Positions 27,428 to 41,026 of a DNA stretch of 64,000 bases are shown here, one piece after another. The notes beneath the pieces are model-generated. The model was not told where the DNA came from. It saw only the letters and a list, made by a program, of their open reading frames with translations, and searched no databases. The stretch spans positions 248,001-312,000 of the forward strand of contig CANTAL010000197.1 of NCBI GenBank assembly GCA_947650365.1, in the 5' to 3' direction. Source of the stretch: Chamaelirium japonicum (Eukaryota > Streptophyta > Magnoliopsida > Liliales > Melanthiaceae). Positions within the stretch are counted from its first letter, which is position 1; each line of letters starts with the position of its first letter. The position numbers and the translations under genes were made by a program.

Positions 27428-30069
27428 TCATTCATACGATCCATTCTAATTCATTCGTACGATCTATTCTAATTCATTCGCACAATCTATTCTAATTCAC
27501 TCGTACGATCCATTCTCTATTCGCACGATCCATTCTAATTCATTTGCATGATCCATTCTAATTCATTCATACAATCCATTCTAATTCTTTCGCAAGAATG
27601 TATCCAATCTAATTCATTCGTACGATCCACCCTAATTCCTTTGTATGATCCATTCTAATTCATTCGCACGATCCATTCTAATTCATTCATACGATCAATT
27701 CTAATTCATTCATACAATCCATTCTAATTCTTTCGCACGAATGTATCCATTCTAATTCATTCGTACGATCAACCCTAATACCTACGTATGATCCATTCTA
27801 ATTCATTTCCATGAATGTATCCATTCTAATTCATTCGTACGATCCATTCTAATTCATTCGTACTATCCACCCTAATTCTTTCGCATGATCCATTCTAATT
27901 TATTCGCACGAATGTATTCATTCTAATTCATTCGTACGATCCTTTCGAATTCATTCAAACGATCCATTCTAATTCATTCATACGATCCACTCTAATTCAT
28001 TCACACGAATGTATCCATTCTAATTCATTCGTACGATCCATTCTAATTAATTCGCACGATCCAATCTAATTCATTTGCATGATCCATTCAAATTTATTCG
28101 TACGATCTATTTTATTTCATTCGTACGATCCATTCTTACTCATTCGTACGATCCATTCAAATTCATTCGCATGAATGTATCCTTATTCGCACGATCCATT
28201 CTAATTCATTTGCACGATCCATTCTAATTCATTCATACAATCCATTCTAATTCTTTCGCACCAATGTATCCATTCTAATTCATTCGTACGATCCACTCTA
28301 ATTCCTTCGTACGATCCATTCTAATTCCTTCGTACGATCCATTCTAATTCCTTCGTACGATCCATTCTATTCCATTCTAATTCATTCATACGATCCATTC
28401 TAATTCATTCATACGATCCATTCTAATTTATTCGCACGAATGTATCCATTCTAATTCATTTGTACGATCCATTATAATTCATTCGCACAATCTATTCTAA
28501 TTCATTCGTACCATCCATTCTAATTCATTCGCACGATCCATTCTAATTCATTTGCACGATCCATTTTAATTCATTCATACAATCCATTCTAATTCTTTTG
28601 CACGAATGTACCCATTCAAATTCATTCGTATGATACATTCTAATTCCTACATATGATCCATTCTAATTCCTTCGTATGATCCATTCTATTTCATTCGTAT
28701 GATCCATTCTAATTCCTTCGTACGATCCATTCTAATTCATTACCATGAATGTATCCATTCTAATTCATACGTACGATCCATTCTAATTCATTCATACGAT
28801 CCATTCTAATTCATTCGCACGAATGTATTCATTCTAATTCATTCGTACGATCCATTCTAATTCATTCGCACGATCCATTCTAATTCATTCGTACGATCCA
28901 TTCTTATTCATTCATACGATCCATTATAATTCATTCGCACGAATGTATCCATTCTAATTCATTCGTGCGATCCATTCTAATTCATTCTAATCCATTCTAA
29001 TTTATTTGTACGATCCATTCTAATTTTATACGTACGATCCATTCTAATTCATTCTAATTCATTCATACGATCCACTCTAATTCATTCGTATGAATGTATC
29101 CATTCTAATTCATTCGTACGATCCATTCTAATTCATTCGCACGAATGTATCCATTCTAATTCATTGTAATTCCTTCGTATGATCCATTCGTACGATCCAT
29201 TCTAATTCATTCGTACGTACGATCCATTCTAATTCATTAATACGATCCATTCTAATTCATTCATACAATCCATTCTAATTCTTTCGCACGAATGTATCCA
29301 TTCTAATTCATTCATACAATCCATTCTAATTCTTTCGCACGATCCATTCTAATTCCTTCGTACGATCTATTCTAATTCATTCGTACAATCCATTCTAATT
29401 CATTCGCACCATCCATTCTAATTCATTCATACGATCCATTCTAATTCATTTATACAACCATTCTAATTCTTTCGCACGAATGTATCCATTCTAATTCATT
29501 CGTACGATCCACCCTAATTCCTTCGTATGATCCATTCTAATTCATTCGCACGAATGTATCCATTCTAATTCATTCGTACGATGCATTCTAATTCATTCAT
29601 ACGATCCATTCTAATTTATTCGCACGAATGTATTCATTCGAACAATCTATTCTAATTCATTTGTACGATCCAGTCTAATTCATTAGCACGATCCATTCTA
29701 ATTCATTCGTACGATCCATTCTATTTCATTCGTACGATCCATTCTTACTCATTCGTACGATCTATTCTAATTCATTAGCACGAATGTATCTATTCTAATT
29801 TATTCGTACGATCCATTCTAATTCATTCGCCCGATTCATTCTAATTCATTCATACAATCCATTCTAATTCATTAGTACGATCCATTCTAATTCATTCATA
29901 CGATCGTACGTAGGAATGTATCGTACGATCCATTCTATTTCATTCGTACTATCCATTCAAATTCATAAAATCCATTCTAATTTCATTCATACGATCCATT
30001 CTAATTCATTCTTACTCATTCTAATTCATTCGTAAAATCCATTCATATGATCTAATTCATTCGTACAAT
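27428..30069 (-). repeat. satellite block B7
   Basis: Orientation B, 2.6 kb, a copy of 12.64-14.9 kb and of 53.6-56.0 kb. Near 27515 a unit is truncated (CCATTCTCTATTCGCACG). Around 28980-29050 several units are shortened (CATTCTAATCC). A small inverted patch lies at 29901-29930. The last 100 bp are irregular (CGTAAAATCC) before the switch at CGTACAATGAATTAG. Confidence 0.9.
29901..29930. repeat. inverted micro-patch inside block B7
   Basis: CGATCGTACGTAGGAATG followed by TATCGTACGATCC lies within a B run: a fragment of about one unit reads in orientation A. The same patch is at 55885-55914 with few changes, so it predates that duplication. Confidence 0.85.
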
Positions 30070-31130
30070 GAATTAGAAAGGATACATTTGTGCGAATGAA
30101 TTAGAATGGATCGTATGAATGAATTAGATTGGATCATACGAATAAAATAGAATGGATCGTACGAATGAATTAGAATGGATCGTACTAATGAATTAGAATG
30201 GATCGTACGAATGAATTAGAATAGATTGTGCGAATGAATACATTCGTGCGAATGAATTAGAATGGATCGTATGAATGAATTAGAATGGATCGTATGAATG
30301 AATTAGAATGGATCGAATGAATGAATTCGAATGGATCGTACGAATGAATTAGAATGGATATATTCGTTCGAATGAATTAGAATGGATCATACAAGGGAAT
30401 TAGGGTGGATCGTATGAATGAATTAGAATGGATCGTACTAATGAATTAGAATGGATCGTACGAATGAATTAGAATAGATTGTGCAAATGAATTAGAATGG
30501 ATCGTACGAATGAACTAGAATGGATCGTATGAATGAATTAGAATGGATCCTGAGAATGAATTAGAATGGATCGTACGAATGAATTAGAATGGATCGTACG
30601 AATGAATTAGAATGGATACATTCGTGCGAATGAATTAGAATGGATCGTACGAATGAGTAAGAATTAGAAAGGATTGTATGAATGAATTAGAATGGATCGT
30701 ATGAATGAATTAGAATGGATCGTGCGAATGAATTAGAATGGATTGTGCTAATGAGTAAGAATGGATCGTACGAATGAAATAGAATAGATCGTCCGAATGA
30801 ATTAGAATAGATCGTGCTAATAAATTAGAATGGATCGTACGAATGAATTAGAATAGATTGTGCGAATGAATTAGAATGGATCGTGCGAATGAATTAGAAT
30901 GGATACATTCGTGCAAATGAATTAGAATGGATCGTATGAATGAATTAGAATGGATCGTATGAATGAATTCTACTGGATCGTACGAATGAATTAGAATGGA
31001 TACATTCGTGCGAATGAATTAGAATGGATCATACGAAGGAATTAGGGTGGATCATACGAATGAATTAGAATGGATACATTCGTACGAAAGAATTAGAATG
31101 GATCATATGAAGTAGAATGGATACATTCGT
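30070..31130 (+). repeat. satellite block A8
   Basis: Orientation A, 1.06 kb, a copy of 56021-57033. The unit TGAATACATTCGTGCG near 30235 lacks half a monomer. It ends at ATACATTCGTACGATCC, a switch at the dyad TCGTACGA (31127-31134). Confidence 0.9.
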
Positions 31131-31879
31131 ACGATCCATTCTAATTCATTCATACGATCCATTCAATTTCATTCGTGCGATCCATTCATACTCATTCGTA
31201 CGATCCATTGGAATTCATTCGTACGATCCATTCTAATTCATTCGCACAATCTATTCTAATTCATTCGTACGATCCATTCTAATTCATTAGCACGATCCAT
31301 TCTAATTCATTCATACGATCCATTCTATTTCATTCGTATGATCCATTCTTACTCATTTGTACGATCCATTCTAATTCATTCGCACGAATGTATCCATTCC
31401 AATTCATTCGTACGATCTATTCTATTTCATTCATACGATCCATTCTAATTCATTCATACGATCCATTCTAATTCATTCGAACGAAAGTATGCATTCTAAT
31501 TCATTCGCACGATCTATTCTAATTCATTCGTACAATCCATTCCAATTCATTCGTACGACCCATTCTAATTCATTCATACGATCCACCCTAATTCCTTCGT
31601 ATGATCCATTCTAATTCGTTCGCACGAATGTATCTATTCTAATTCATTCTAATTCATTCGCTCGATCCATTCTAATTCATTCATACGATCCATTCTAATT
31701 CATTCACATGATCCATTCTAATTCATTCGCACGAATGTATCCATTCTAATTCATTCATACGATCCATTCTAATTCATTCGCACAATCTATTCTAATTCAT
31801 TTATACGATCCATTCTAATTCATTCGTACGATCCATTCTAATTCATTCGCATGATCCATTCTAATTCATTCATACGATC
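31131..31879 (-). repeat. satellite block B8
   Basis: Orientation B, 750 bp, starting at the TCGTACGA dyad and ending at ACGATCGATCGT (31874-31885). The second copy at 57034-57695 has the same exit. Confidence 0.9.
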
Positions 31880-31885
31880 GATCGT
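31874..31885. repeat. 12-bp palindrome ACGATCGATCGT at a switch
   Basis: A B unit ending in CATACGATC runs into an A unit starting GATCGTGC, making a tandem GATCGATC centre. The identical joint occurs at 57690-57701. Confidence 0.88.
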
Positions 31886-32392
31886 GCTAATGAATTAGAA
31901 TGGATCGTATGAATGAATTAGAATTGATCGTACGAATGAAATAGAATGGATCGTACGAACGAATTAGAATGGATCGTATGAATGAATTAGAATGGATCGT
32001 GCGAATGAATTAGAATGGATCGTACGAATGAATTAGAATGGATACATTCGTGCGAATGAATTAGAATGGATCGTACGAAGGAGTAAGAATGGATCGTACG
32101 AATGAAATAAAAAGGATCGTACGAATGAATTAGAATGGATCGTGCGAATGAATTAGATTGGATCGTGCGAATGGATTAGAATGGATCGTACGAATGAATT
32201 AGAATGGATACATTCATGCGAATGAATTAGAATGGATACATTCGTGCGAATGAATTAGAATGGATCGTGCAAATGAATTAGAAAGGATCGTACGAAAGAA
32301 TTAGAATAGATCATATGAATGAGTTAGAATGGATCATACGAATGAATTAGAATGGATACATTCGTATGAAAGAATTAGAATGGATCGTGCTA
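31880..32392 (+). repeat. satellite block A9
   Basis: Orientation A, about 510 bp, with four 28-mers (near 32040, 32205, 32230 and 32355). It ends with GATCGTGCTAATTCATTC. Copy at 57696-58188. Confidence 0.9.
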
Positions 32393-32513
32393 ATTCATTC
32401 ATACGATCCATTCTAATTCATTCGTACGATCCATTCTAATTCATTCGCACAATCTATTCTAATTCATTCGTACGATCCATTCTAATTCATTCGCACGATC
32501 CATTCTAATTCAT
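32393..32513 (-). repeat. satellite block B9 (short)
   Basis: About 120 bp, five units of orientation B, ending in CTAATTCATGGATCGTATG. The copy at 58189-58306 has the same length and exit. Confidence 0.9.
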
Positions 32514-35069
32514 GGATCGTATGAATGAATTAGAATGGATACATTCGTGCGAATGAATTAGAATGGATACATTCGTGCGAATGAATTAGAATGGATCGTA
32601 CGAATGAATTAGAATGGATGCATTCGTGCGAAAGAATTAGAATGGATCGTACGAATGAATTAGAATGGATCATACAAAGGAATTAGGGTTGATCGTACGA
32701 ATGAATTAGAATGGATCGTACGAAGGAATTAGAATGGATCGTACGAAGGAATTAGAATGGATACATTCCTGCAAAAGAATTAGAATGGATCATACGAGGG
32801 AATTAGGGTGGATCGTACGAATGAATTAGAATGGATACATTCGTGCGAAAGAATTAGAATAGATTGTATGAATGTATTAGAATGGATCGTATGAATGAAT
32901 TAAAATGGATCGTGCGAATGAATTAGAATGGATCGTATAAATGAATTAGAATAGATCGTATGAATGTATTCGAATGGATCGTACGAATGAATTAGAAAGG
33001 ATACATTTGTGCGAATGAATTAGAATGGATCATACGAAGGAATTTGGGTGGATCGTACGAATGAATTAGAATAGATACATTCGTGCGAAAGAATTAGAAT
33101 GAATTAGAATGGATCGTACGAAGGAAATAGATTGGATACATTCGTGCGAATGAATTAGAATGGATCGTATGAATGAATTAGAATGGATCGTACGAATGAA
33201 TTAGAATGGATCGTACGAAAGAATTAGAATGGATCGTGCTAATGAATTAGAATGGATCGTACGAATGAATTAGAATAGATTGTGCGAATAAATTAGAATG
33301 GATCATACGATTGAATTAGATTGGATCATATGAATGAATTAGAATGGATCGTGCGAATGACTTAGAATGGATCGTACGAATGAATTAGAATGGATACATT
33401 AGTGCAAATGAATTAGAATGGATCGTACGAATGAGTTAGAATGGATCGTACGAATGAAATAGAATGGATCGTACGAATGAATTAGAATGGATCGTGCGAA
33501 GGAATTAGAATGGATCATACGAATGAAATAGAATGGATCGTATGAAGGAATTAGAATGGATCGTACGAAGGAATTAGAATGGATCATACGAAGGAATTAG
33601 AATGGATCGTACGAATGAATTAGAATGGATCGTACAAATGAGTAAGAATGGATCGTACGAATGAAATAGAATAGATCGTACGAATGAATTAGAATGGATC
33701 ATACGAATGAGTAAGAATGGATCGTACGAATGAAATAGAATAGATCGTACGAATGAATTAGAATGGATCGTGCTAATGAATTAGAATGGATCATACGAAT
33801 GAATTAGAATAGATTGTGCGAATGATGAATTAGAATGGATCGTGCGAATGAATTAGAATGGATCGTACGAATGAATTAGAATGGATCGTATGAATGAATT
33901 AGAATGGATCGTATAAGTGAATTCGAATAGATCGTACGAAGGAATTAGAATGGATCGTATGAATGAATTAGAATAGATCGTGCGAATGAGTTAGAACGGA
34001 TCGTACGAATGAATAAGAATGGATACATTCGTGCGAATGAATTAGAATGGATCGTACGAATGAGTAAGAATGGATCGTACAAATGAAATAGAATGGATCA
34101 TACGAATGAATTAGAATGGATCGTGCGAAAGAATTAGATTGGATCGTGCGAATGAATTAGAATGGATCATACGAATGAATTAGAATGGATACATTCGTGC
34201 GAATAAATTAGAATGGATCGTACGAATGATTAAAATGGATACATTCGTGCAAATGAATTAGAATGGATCGTGCAAATAAATTAGAATGGATCGTACGAAT
34301 GAATTAGAATGGATCGTATAAATGAATTAGAATGGATCGTACGAATGAGTAAGAATGGACCGTACAAATGAAATAGAATGGATCGTACGAATGAATTAGA
34401 TCATACAATCCATGGGAATGAATAAGAATCGATCGTACGAATGAATTCCTTAGCACGAATGAATTAGAATGGATCATACGAATGGATTGTATGAAGTAAT
34501 TAGAATGAATTAGAATGGATCGTATGAATGAATTAGAATGGATCGTATGAATAAATTAGATTGGATCGTGCGAATAAATTAGAATGGATCGTACGAATGA
34601 ATTAGAATGGATACATTCGTGCGAATGAATTAGAATGGATCGTATGAATGAATTAGAATGGATCGTATGAATAAATTCGAATGGATCATACGTATGAATT
34701 AGAATGGATCGTACGAATGAATTAGAATGGATCGTATGAATGAATTAGAATGGATCTTACGAAGGAATTAGAATGGATCGTACGAAGGATTTAGAATGGA
34801 TCGTACGAAGGAATTAGAATGGATCGTACGAATGAATTAGAATGGATACATTCGTGCAAAAGAATTAGAATGGATTGTATGAATGAATTAGAATGGATCG
34901 TACAAATGAATTCGAATGGATCGTGCGAATGAATTAGAATGGATCGTACGAATGAATTAGAATAGATTGTGCGAATGAATTAGAATGGATCGTACGAATG
35001 AATTAGAATGGATACATTCGTGCGAATGAATTAGAATGGATCGTATGAATGAATTAGAATGGATCGTAC
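32514..35069 (+). repeat. satellite block A10
   Basis: Orientation A, 2.6 kb. Contains repeated GAAGGAATTAG units (32720-32760, 33540-33600) and a scrambled patch at 34400-34460. It corresponds to 58307-60310, but about 0.6 kb after the patch (about 34460-35069) has no counterpart there. It ends in the palindrome centred at 35069/35070. Confidence 0.9.
34400..34460. repeat. scrambled patch in block A10
   Basis: GATCATACAATCCATGGG and GAATTCCTTAGCACG are pieces of B-type units embedded in A. The same mosaic is at 60240-60300, so it was copied as part of the large duplication. Confidence 0.85.
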
Positions 35070-35125
35070 GTACGATCCATTCTTACTCATTCATACGATC
35101 CATTCTAATTCATTCACACGATCCA
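35013..35125. repeat. imperfect palindrome of about 110 bp at an A-to-B switch
   Basis: The inner 28 bp (35056-35083) are perfectly symmetric around GGATCGTAC/GTACGATCC. Pairing continues outward with few mismatches (TTACTC against TAATTC, G against A) until a 28-mer on one side faces a 23-mer on the other. Confidence 0.85.
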
Positions 35126-35727
35126 TTCTAATTCATTCATACGATCCATTCTAATTCATTCGTACGATCCATTCTAATTCATTCATACGATCCATTCTAA
35201 TTCTTTTGCACGAATTTATCCATTCCAATTCATTCGTACGATCCACCTTAATTCCTTCGTATGATCCATTCTAATTCTTTCGCACGAATGTATTCTAATT
35301 CATTCGTACGATCCATTCTAATTCATTTGTATGATCCATTCTAATTCATTCATATGATCCAATCTAATTCATTCATACGATCCATTCGAATTTATTCGCA
35401 CGAATGTATCCATTCTAATTCATTCATACGATCCATTCTAATTCATTCGCACGATCCAATCTAATTCATTCATACGATCCATTCTAATTCATTCATACGA
35501 TCCATTCTAATTCATTCACACGAATATATCCAATCTAATTCATTCGCACGATCTATTCTAATTCATTCGCATGATCCATTCTAGTTCATTCATACGATCT
35601 ATTCTTACTCATTCGTGCGATCCATTCTAATTCATTCGCACAAATGTATCCATTCAAATTCATTCATACGATCCATTCTAATTCATTTGTACGATCCATT
35701 CTAATTCATTTATACAATCCATTCTAA
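35070..35727 (-). repeat. satellite block B10
   Basis: Orientation B, 660 bp. Counterpart of 60311-61108. It ends in TCCATTCTAATTAGAATGGA. Confidence 0.9.
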
Positions 35728-35738
35728 TTAGAATGGAT
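35717..35738. repeat. perfect 22-bp palindrome at a B-to-A switch
   Basis: Symmetric around TTCTAATTAGAA (centre 35727/35728). The same joint is at 61099-61118 in the second copy. Confidence 0.92.
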
Positions 35739-38700
35739 CGTACGAATGAATTAGAATGGATCGTACGAATGAATTAGAATGGATCATATGAATGAATTAG
35801 AATGGATCGTGAGAATTAATAAGAATGGATCGTACGAATGAATTAGAATGGATACATTTGTGCGAATGAATTAGAATAGATCGTACGAATGAGTAAGAAT
35901 GGATCGTACGAATGAGTAAGAATGGATCGTACGAATGAAATAGAATGGATCGTACGAATGAATTAGAATGGATCGTGCGAATGAATTAGATTGGATCGTG
36001 CGAATGAATTAGAATGGATCGTACAAATGAATTAGAATGGATACATTCGTGCGAATGAATTAGAATGGATCGTACGAATGAATTAGAATGGATACATTCG
36101 TGCAAATGAATTAGAATGAATCGTGCGAATGAATTAGAATGGATCGTACGAATGAATTAGAATGGATCGTATGAATAAATTAGAATGGATCGTATGAATG
36201 AGTAAGAATGGATCGTACGAATGAGTAAGAATGGATCGAACGAATGAATTAGAATGGATCGTGCGAATCAATTAGATTGGATCATGCGAATGAATTAGTT
36301 TGAATGGGACGTACGAATGAATAAGAATAGATCGTGCGAATGAATAAGAATGAATTAGAATGGATTATATGGAATGAATTCGAATGGATCGTACGAATGA
36401 ATTAGAATGGATACATTCGTGCGAATGAATTAGAATGGATCATACGAAGGAATTAGGGTGGATCGTATGAATGAATTAGAATGGATACATTCGTGCGAAA
36501 GAATTAGAATGAATTAGAATGGATCGTACGAAGGAATTAGAATGGATATATTCGTGCGAATGAATTAGAGTGGATCGTATAAATGAATTAGAATGGATCG
36601 TACGAATGAATTAGAATGGATCGTACGAAAGAATTTGAATGGATCGTGCTAATTAATTAGAATGGATCATACGAATGAATTAGAATAGATTGTGCGAATG
36701 AATTAGAATGGATCGTACAATTGAATTAGATTGGATCGTATGAATGAATTAGAATTGATCGTGCGAATGGATTAGAATGGATCGTACAAATGAATTAGAA
36801 TAGATACATTCGTGCGAATGAATTAGAATGGATCGTACGAATGAGTAAGAATGGATCGTACGAATGAAATAGAATTGATCGTAGCAATGAATTAAAATGG
36901 ATCATGCTAATGAATTAGAATGGATCGTACGAATGAATTAGAAAAGATTGTGCGAATGAATTAGAACGGATCGTGTGAATGAATTAGAATGGATACATTC
37001 GTGCGAATGAGTCAGAATGGATCGTATGAATGAATTAGATTGGATTGTATGAATGAATTAGAATGGATCGTACGTATGAATTAGAATGGATACATTCATG
37101 GGAATGAATTAGAATGGCTCATTCGAAAGAATTAGAATGGATCATATAAATGAAATAGAATGGATCGTATGAAGGAATTAGAATGGATCGTGCGAAGGAA
37201 TTGGAATGGATCGTACGAAGGAATTATAATGGATCGTATGAATGAATTAGAATGGATCGTACAAATGAGTAAGAATGGATCATACAAATGAAATAGAATG
37301 GATCGTATGAATGAATTAGAATGGATTGTGCTAATGAATTAGAATGGATCGTACGAATGAATTAGAATAGATCGTATGAATGAATTAGAATGGATCGTGC
37401 GAATGAATTAGATTGGATCGTGCAAATGAATTAGAATGGGTCGTACAAATGAATTAGAATGAATACATTCGTCCGAATGAATTAGAATGGATCGTATGAA
37501 TGAATTAGAATGGATCGTATGAATGAATTTGAATGGATCGTACGAAGGAATTAGAATGGATCGTATGAATGAATTAGAATGGATCGTGCGAATGAATTAG
37601 AATGGACCGTACGAATGAATTAGAATGGATACATTCGTGCGAATGAATTAGAATGGATGGTACGAATGTGTAAGAATGGATCGTACGAATGAAATAGAAT
37701 GGATCGTACGAATGAATTAGAATGGATCGTGCGAATGAATTAGATTGGATCGTGCGAAAGAATTAGAATGGATCGTACGAATGAATTAAAATGGATACAT
37801 TCATGCGAATGAATTAAAATGGATCGTACAAATGAATTAGAATGGATACATTCGTGCAAATGACTTAGAATGGATCGTTCGAATGAATTAGAATGGATCG
37901 TGCGAATGAATTAGAATTGATCGTATGAATGAATTAGATTGGATCGTATGAATGAATTAGAATGGATCGTGATAATGAATTAGAATGGATCGTAAGAATG
38001 AATTAGAATAGATTGTACGAATGAATTAGAATGGATCGTATGAATGAATTATTGTGGAACGTGCGAATGAATTAGAATGGATCGTACGAATGAATTAGAA
38101 TGGATATATTCGTGCGAATGAATTAGAATGGATCGTACGAATGAATTAGAATTGATACATTCGTGCGAAAGAATTAGAATGGATTGTGCGAATGAATTAG
38201 AGTGGATCGTGCGATGAATTAGAATGGATCTTACGAATGAATTAGAATGGATCATATGAATGAATTCGAATGGATCGTACGAATGAATTAGAATGGATCG
38301 TATGAATGAATTCGAATGGATCTTACGAATGAATTAGAATGGATCGTGCTAATGAATTAGAATGGATCATATGAATGAATTAGAATGGATCGTACGAATG
38401 AATTAGAATGGATCGTATGAATGAATCAGAATGGATCGTGGTAATGAATTAGAATGGATCATACGATTGAATTAGAATAGATTGTGCAAATGAATTAGAA
38501 TGGATCGTTTGAATGAATTAGAATGGATACATTCGTGCGAATGAATTAGAATGGATCGTATGAATGAATTAGATTGCATCGTTTGAATGAATTAGAATGG
38601 ATCGTACGTATGAATTAGAATGGATACATTCGTGCAAAAGAATTAGAATGGATTGTATGAATGAATTAGAATGGATCGTGCGAATGAATTAGAATGGATA

Positions 38701-39651
38701 AATTCGTGCGAATGAATTAGAATGGATCGTGCGAATGAATTAGAATGGATTAGAATGGATCTTGCGAATGAATTAGAATGGATCGTACGAATGATTTAGA
38801 ATGGATACATTTGTGCGAATGAATTAGAATGGATCGTACGAATGAGTAAGAATGCATCATACGAATGAAATAGAATGGATCGTACGAATGAATTAGAATG
38901 GATCGTGCTAATGAATTATAATGGATCGTACGAATGAATTAGAATAGATGGTGCGAATGAATTAGAATGGATCATACGAATGAATTAGAATGGATACATT
39001 CGTACGAATGAATTAGAATGGATACATTCGTACGAATGAATTAGAATGGATCGTTTGAATGAATTAGACTGGATTGTATGAATGAATTAGAATGGATTGT
39101 ACGTATGAATTAGAATGGATACATTCATCGGAATGAATTAGAATGGATCGTATGAAGGAATTAGAATGGATCATACGAATGAAATAGAATGGATCGTATG
39201 AAGGAATTAGAATGGATCGTACGAATGAAATAGAATGAATCGTACGAATGAATTAGAATGGATCGTGCTAATGAATTAGAATGGATCATACGAATGAATT
39301 AGAATGGATCATATAAATGAATTAGAATGGATCATATGAATGAATTAGAATGGATACATTCGTGCGAATGAATTAGAATGGATCGTATGAATGAATTAGA
39401 TTGGATCATATGAATGTATTAGAATGGATCGTACGTATGAATTAGAATGGATACCTTCATGGGAATGAATTAGAATGGATCGTACGAAGGAATTAGAATG
39501 GATCATACGAATGAAATAGAATGGATCGTAGGAAGGAATTAGAATGGATCGTACGTTATGAATGAATTGAAATGGATCGTACGTATGAATTAGAATAGAT
39601 ACATTCATGGGAATGAATTAGAATGGATCGTATGTAGGAATTAGAATGGAT
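35728..39651 (+). repeat. satellite block A11, longest A run
   Basis: Orientation A, 3.9 kb. Marker TGGATTATATGGAATG at 36361 recurs at 61672. The doublet GGATTAGAATGG at 38747 recurs at 63745. Offset shrinks from 25.38 to 25.00 kb because of net length differences. It ends in TTAGAATGGATCCATTCTAA. Confidence 0.9.
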
Positions 39652-39662
39652 CCATTCTAATT
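39639..39662. repeat. perfect 24-bp palindrome at an A-to-B switch
   Basis: TTAGAATGGATCCATTCTAA (39641-39660) plus two paired bases on each side. The centre GGATCC is produced by fusing two units at their GGA/TCC edges. Confidence 0.93.
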
Positions 39663-40523
39663 TATTCTAATTCATTTGTACGATCCATTCTAATTCATTC
39701 ATACAATCCATTCTAATTCTTTCGCACGAATGTATCGATTCTAATTCATTCGTACGATCCACCCTAATTCCTTCGTATGATCAATTCTAATTCATTCGCA
39801 CGAATGTATCCATTCTAATACATTCATACGATCTATTCGAATTCATTCATACGATCCATTCTAATTCATTCATACGATCCATTCTAATTCATTCGCATGA
39901 ATGTATCCATTCTAATTCATTCGTACGATCCATTCTAATTCATTCGCACAATCTATTCTAATTCATTCATACGATCCATTCTAATTCATTCGCACGTTCC
40001 ATTCTAATTCTAATTCATTTGTACGATCCATTCTAATTCATTCATACAATCCATTCTAATTCTTTTGCACGAATGTATCTATTCTAATTCCTTCATATGA
40101 TCCATTCTAATTCCTTCGTACAATCCATTCTAATTCATTCGTACGATCCAATCTAATTCATTCATATGATTCATTCATATGATTCATTCTTTTTCTTTTG
40201 CACGAATGTATTCATTCTAATTCATTCGTACGATCCATTCTAATTCCTTCGTACGATCCATTCTAATTCCTTCGTAAGATCCATTTTAATTCCTTCGTAC
40301 GATCCATTCTAATTCATTCCCATGAATGTATCTATTCTAATTCATACGTACGATCCATTCTAATTCATTCATACGATCCAATCTAATTCATTCATACGAT
40401 CCACTCTAATTAATTCGCACGAATGTATTCAATCTAATTCATTCTAATTCCTTCGTACGATCCATTCTAATTCCTTTGTACGATCCATTCGAATTCATTC
40501 ATACGATCCATTCTAATTCTTTC
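39652..40523 (-). repeat. satellite block B11
   Basis: Orientation B, 870 bp, including a compressed stretch near 40160-40200 (TCATATGATTC twice). It matches the start of the block at 41014, with an offset of about 1.36 kb. It ends at TTCTTTCAATGGATCATATG. Confidence 0.88.
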
Positions 40524-41013
40524 AATGGATCATATGAATGAATTAGATTGGATCGTATGAATGAACTAGAATGGATCGTACGTATGAATTAGAATGGATA
40601 CATTCATGGGAATGAATTAGAATGGATCGTACGAAGGAATTAGAATGGATCATACGAATGAAATAGAATGGATCATACGAAGGAATTAGAATGGATCGTA
40701 TGAAGGAATTAGAATGGATCGTACGAATGAATTAGAATGGATACATTCGTGCAAAAGAATAAGAATGGATTGTACGAATGAATTAGAATGGATCGTATGA
40801 ATGAATTAGAATGGATCGTATGAATGAATTAGAATGGATACATTCGTGCGAATGAATTAGAATAGATCGTATGAATGAATTAGAATGGATCATATGAATG
40901 AATGAATTAGAATAGATCGTATGAATGAATTAGAATGGATCGTACGTATGAATTAGAATGGATACATTCATGGGAATGAATTAGAATGGATCGTACGAAG
41001 GAATTAGAATGGA
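40524..41013 (+). repeat. satellite block A12
   Basis: Orientation A, 490 bp. Contains CGTACGTATGAATTAG followed by CATTCATGGGAATG and GAAGGAATTAG units, a word also seen at about 37070, 39430, 59310 and 62170. It ends at GGATCC (41011-41016). Confidence 0.88.
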
Positions 41014-41026
41014 TCCATTCTAATTC
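41001..41026. repeat. perfect 26-bp palindrome at an A-to-B switch
   Basis: GAATTAGAATGGA and its reverse complement meet at GGATCC without a spacer (centre 41013/41014). Confidence 0.93.

Larger units (their letters stand above)
26505..39000. repeat. segmental duplication D3, left copy
   Basis: Corresponds to 52475-64000. Nearly all polarity switches, micro-patches and odd units recur in the same order; the offset falls from about 25.98 kb at the left to 25.00 kb at the right. Its left end also belongs to D2, so this part exists three times (12.0, 26.7 and 52.7 kb). Confidence 0.88.

Noticed and set aside
29880..30070. Possible transposon insertion site with altered sequence
   Set aside because: The stretch is irregular but made wholly of rearranged monomer fragments; no target-site duplication, terminal repeat or foreign sequence.
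33399..33587. 62-codon open frame on -
   Set aside because: Reverse strand of an A block, so the same peptide word as B blocks. Repeat by-product.
38049..38255. 68-codon open frame on -
   Set aside because: Repeat by-product in block A11; 28-mers and a short unit shift the frame past TAA.
39396..39608. 70-codon open frame on -
   Set aside because: Repeat by-product in block A11, with GAAATAG variants removing the stop.
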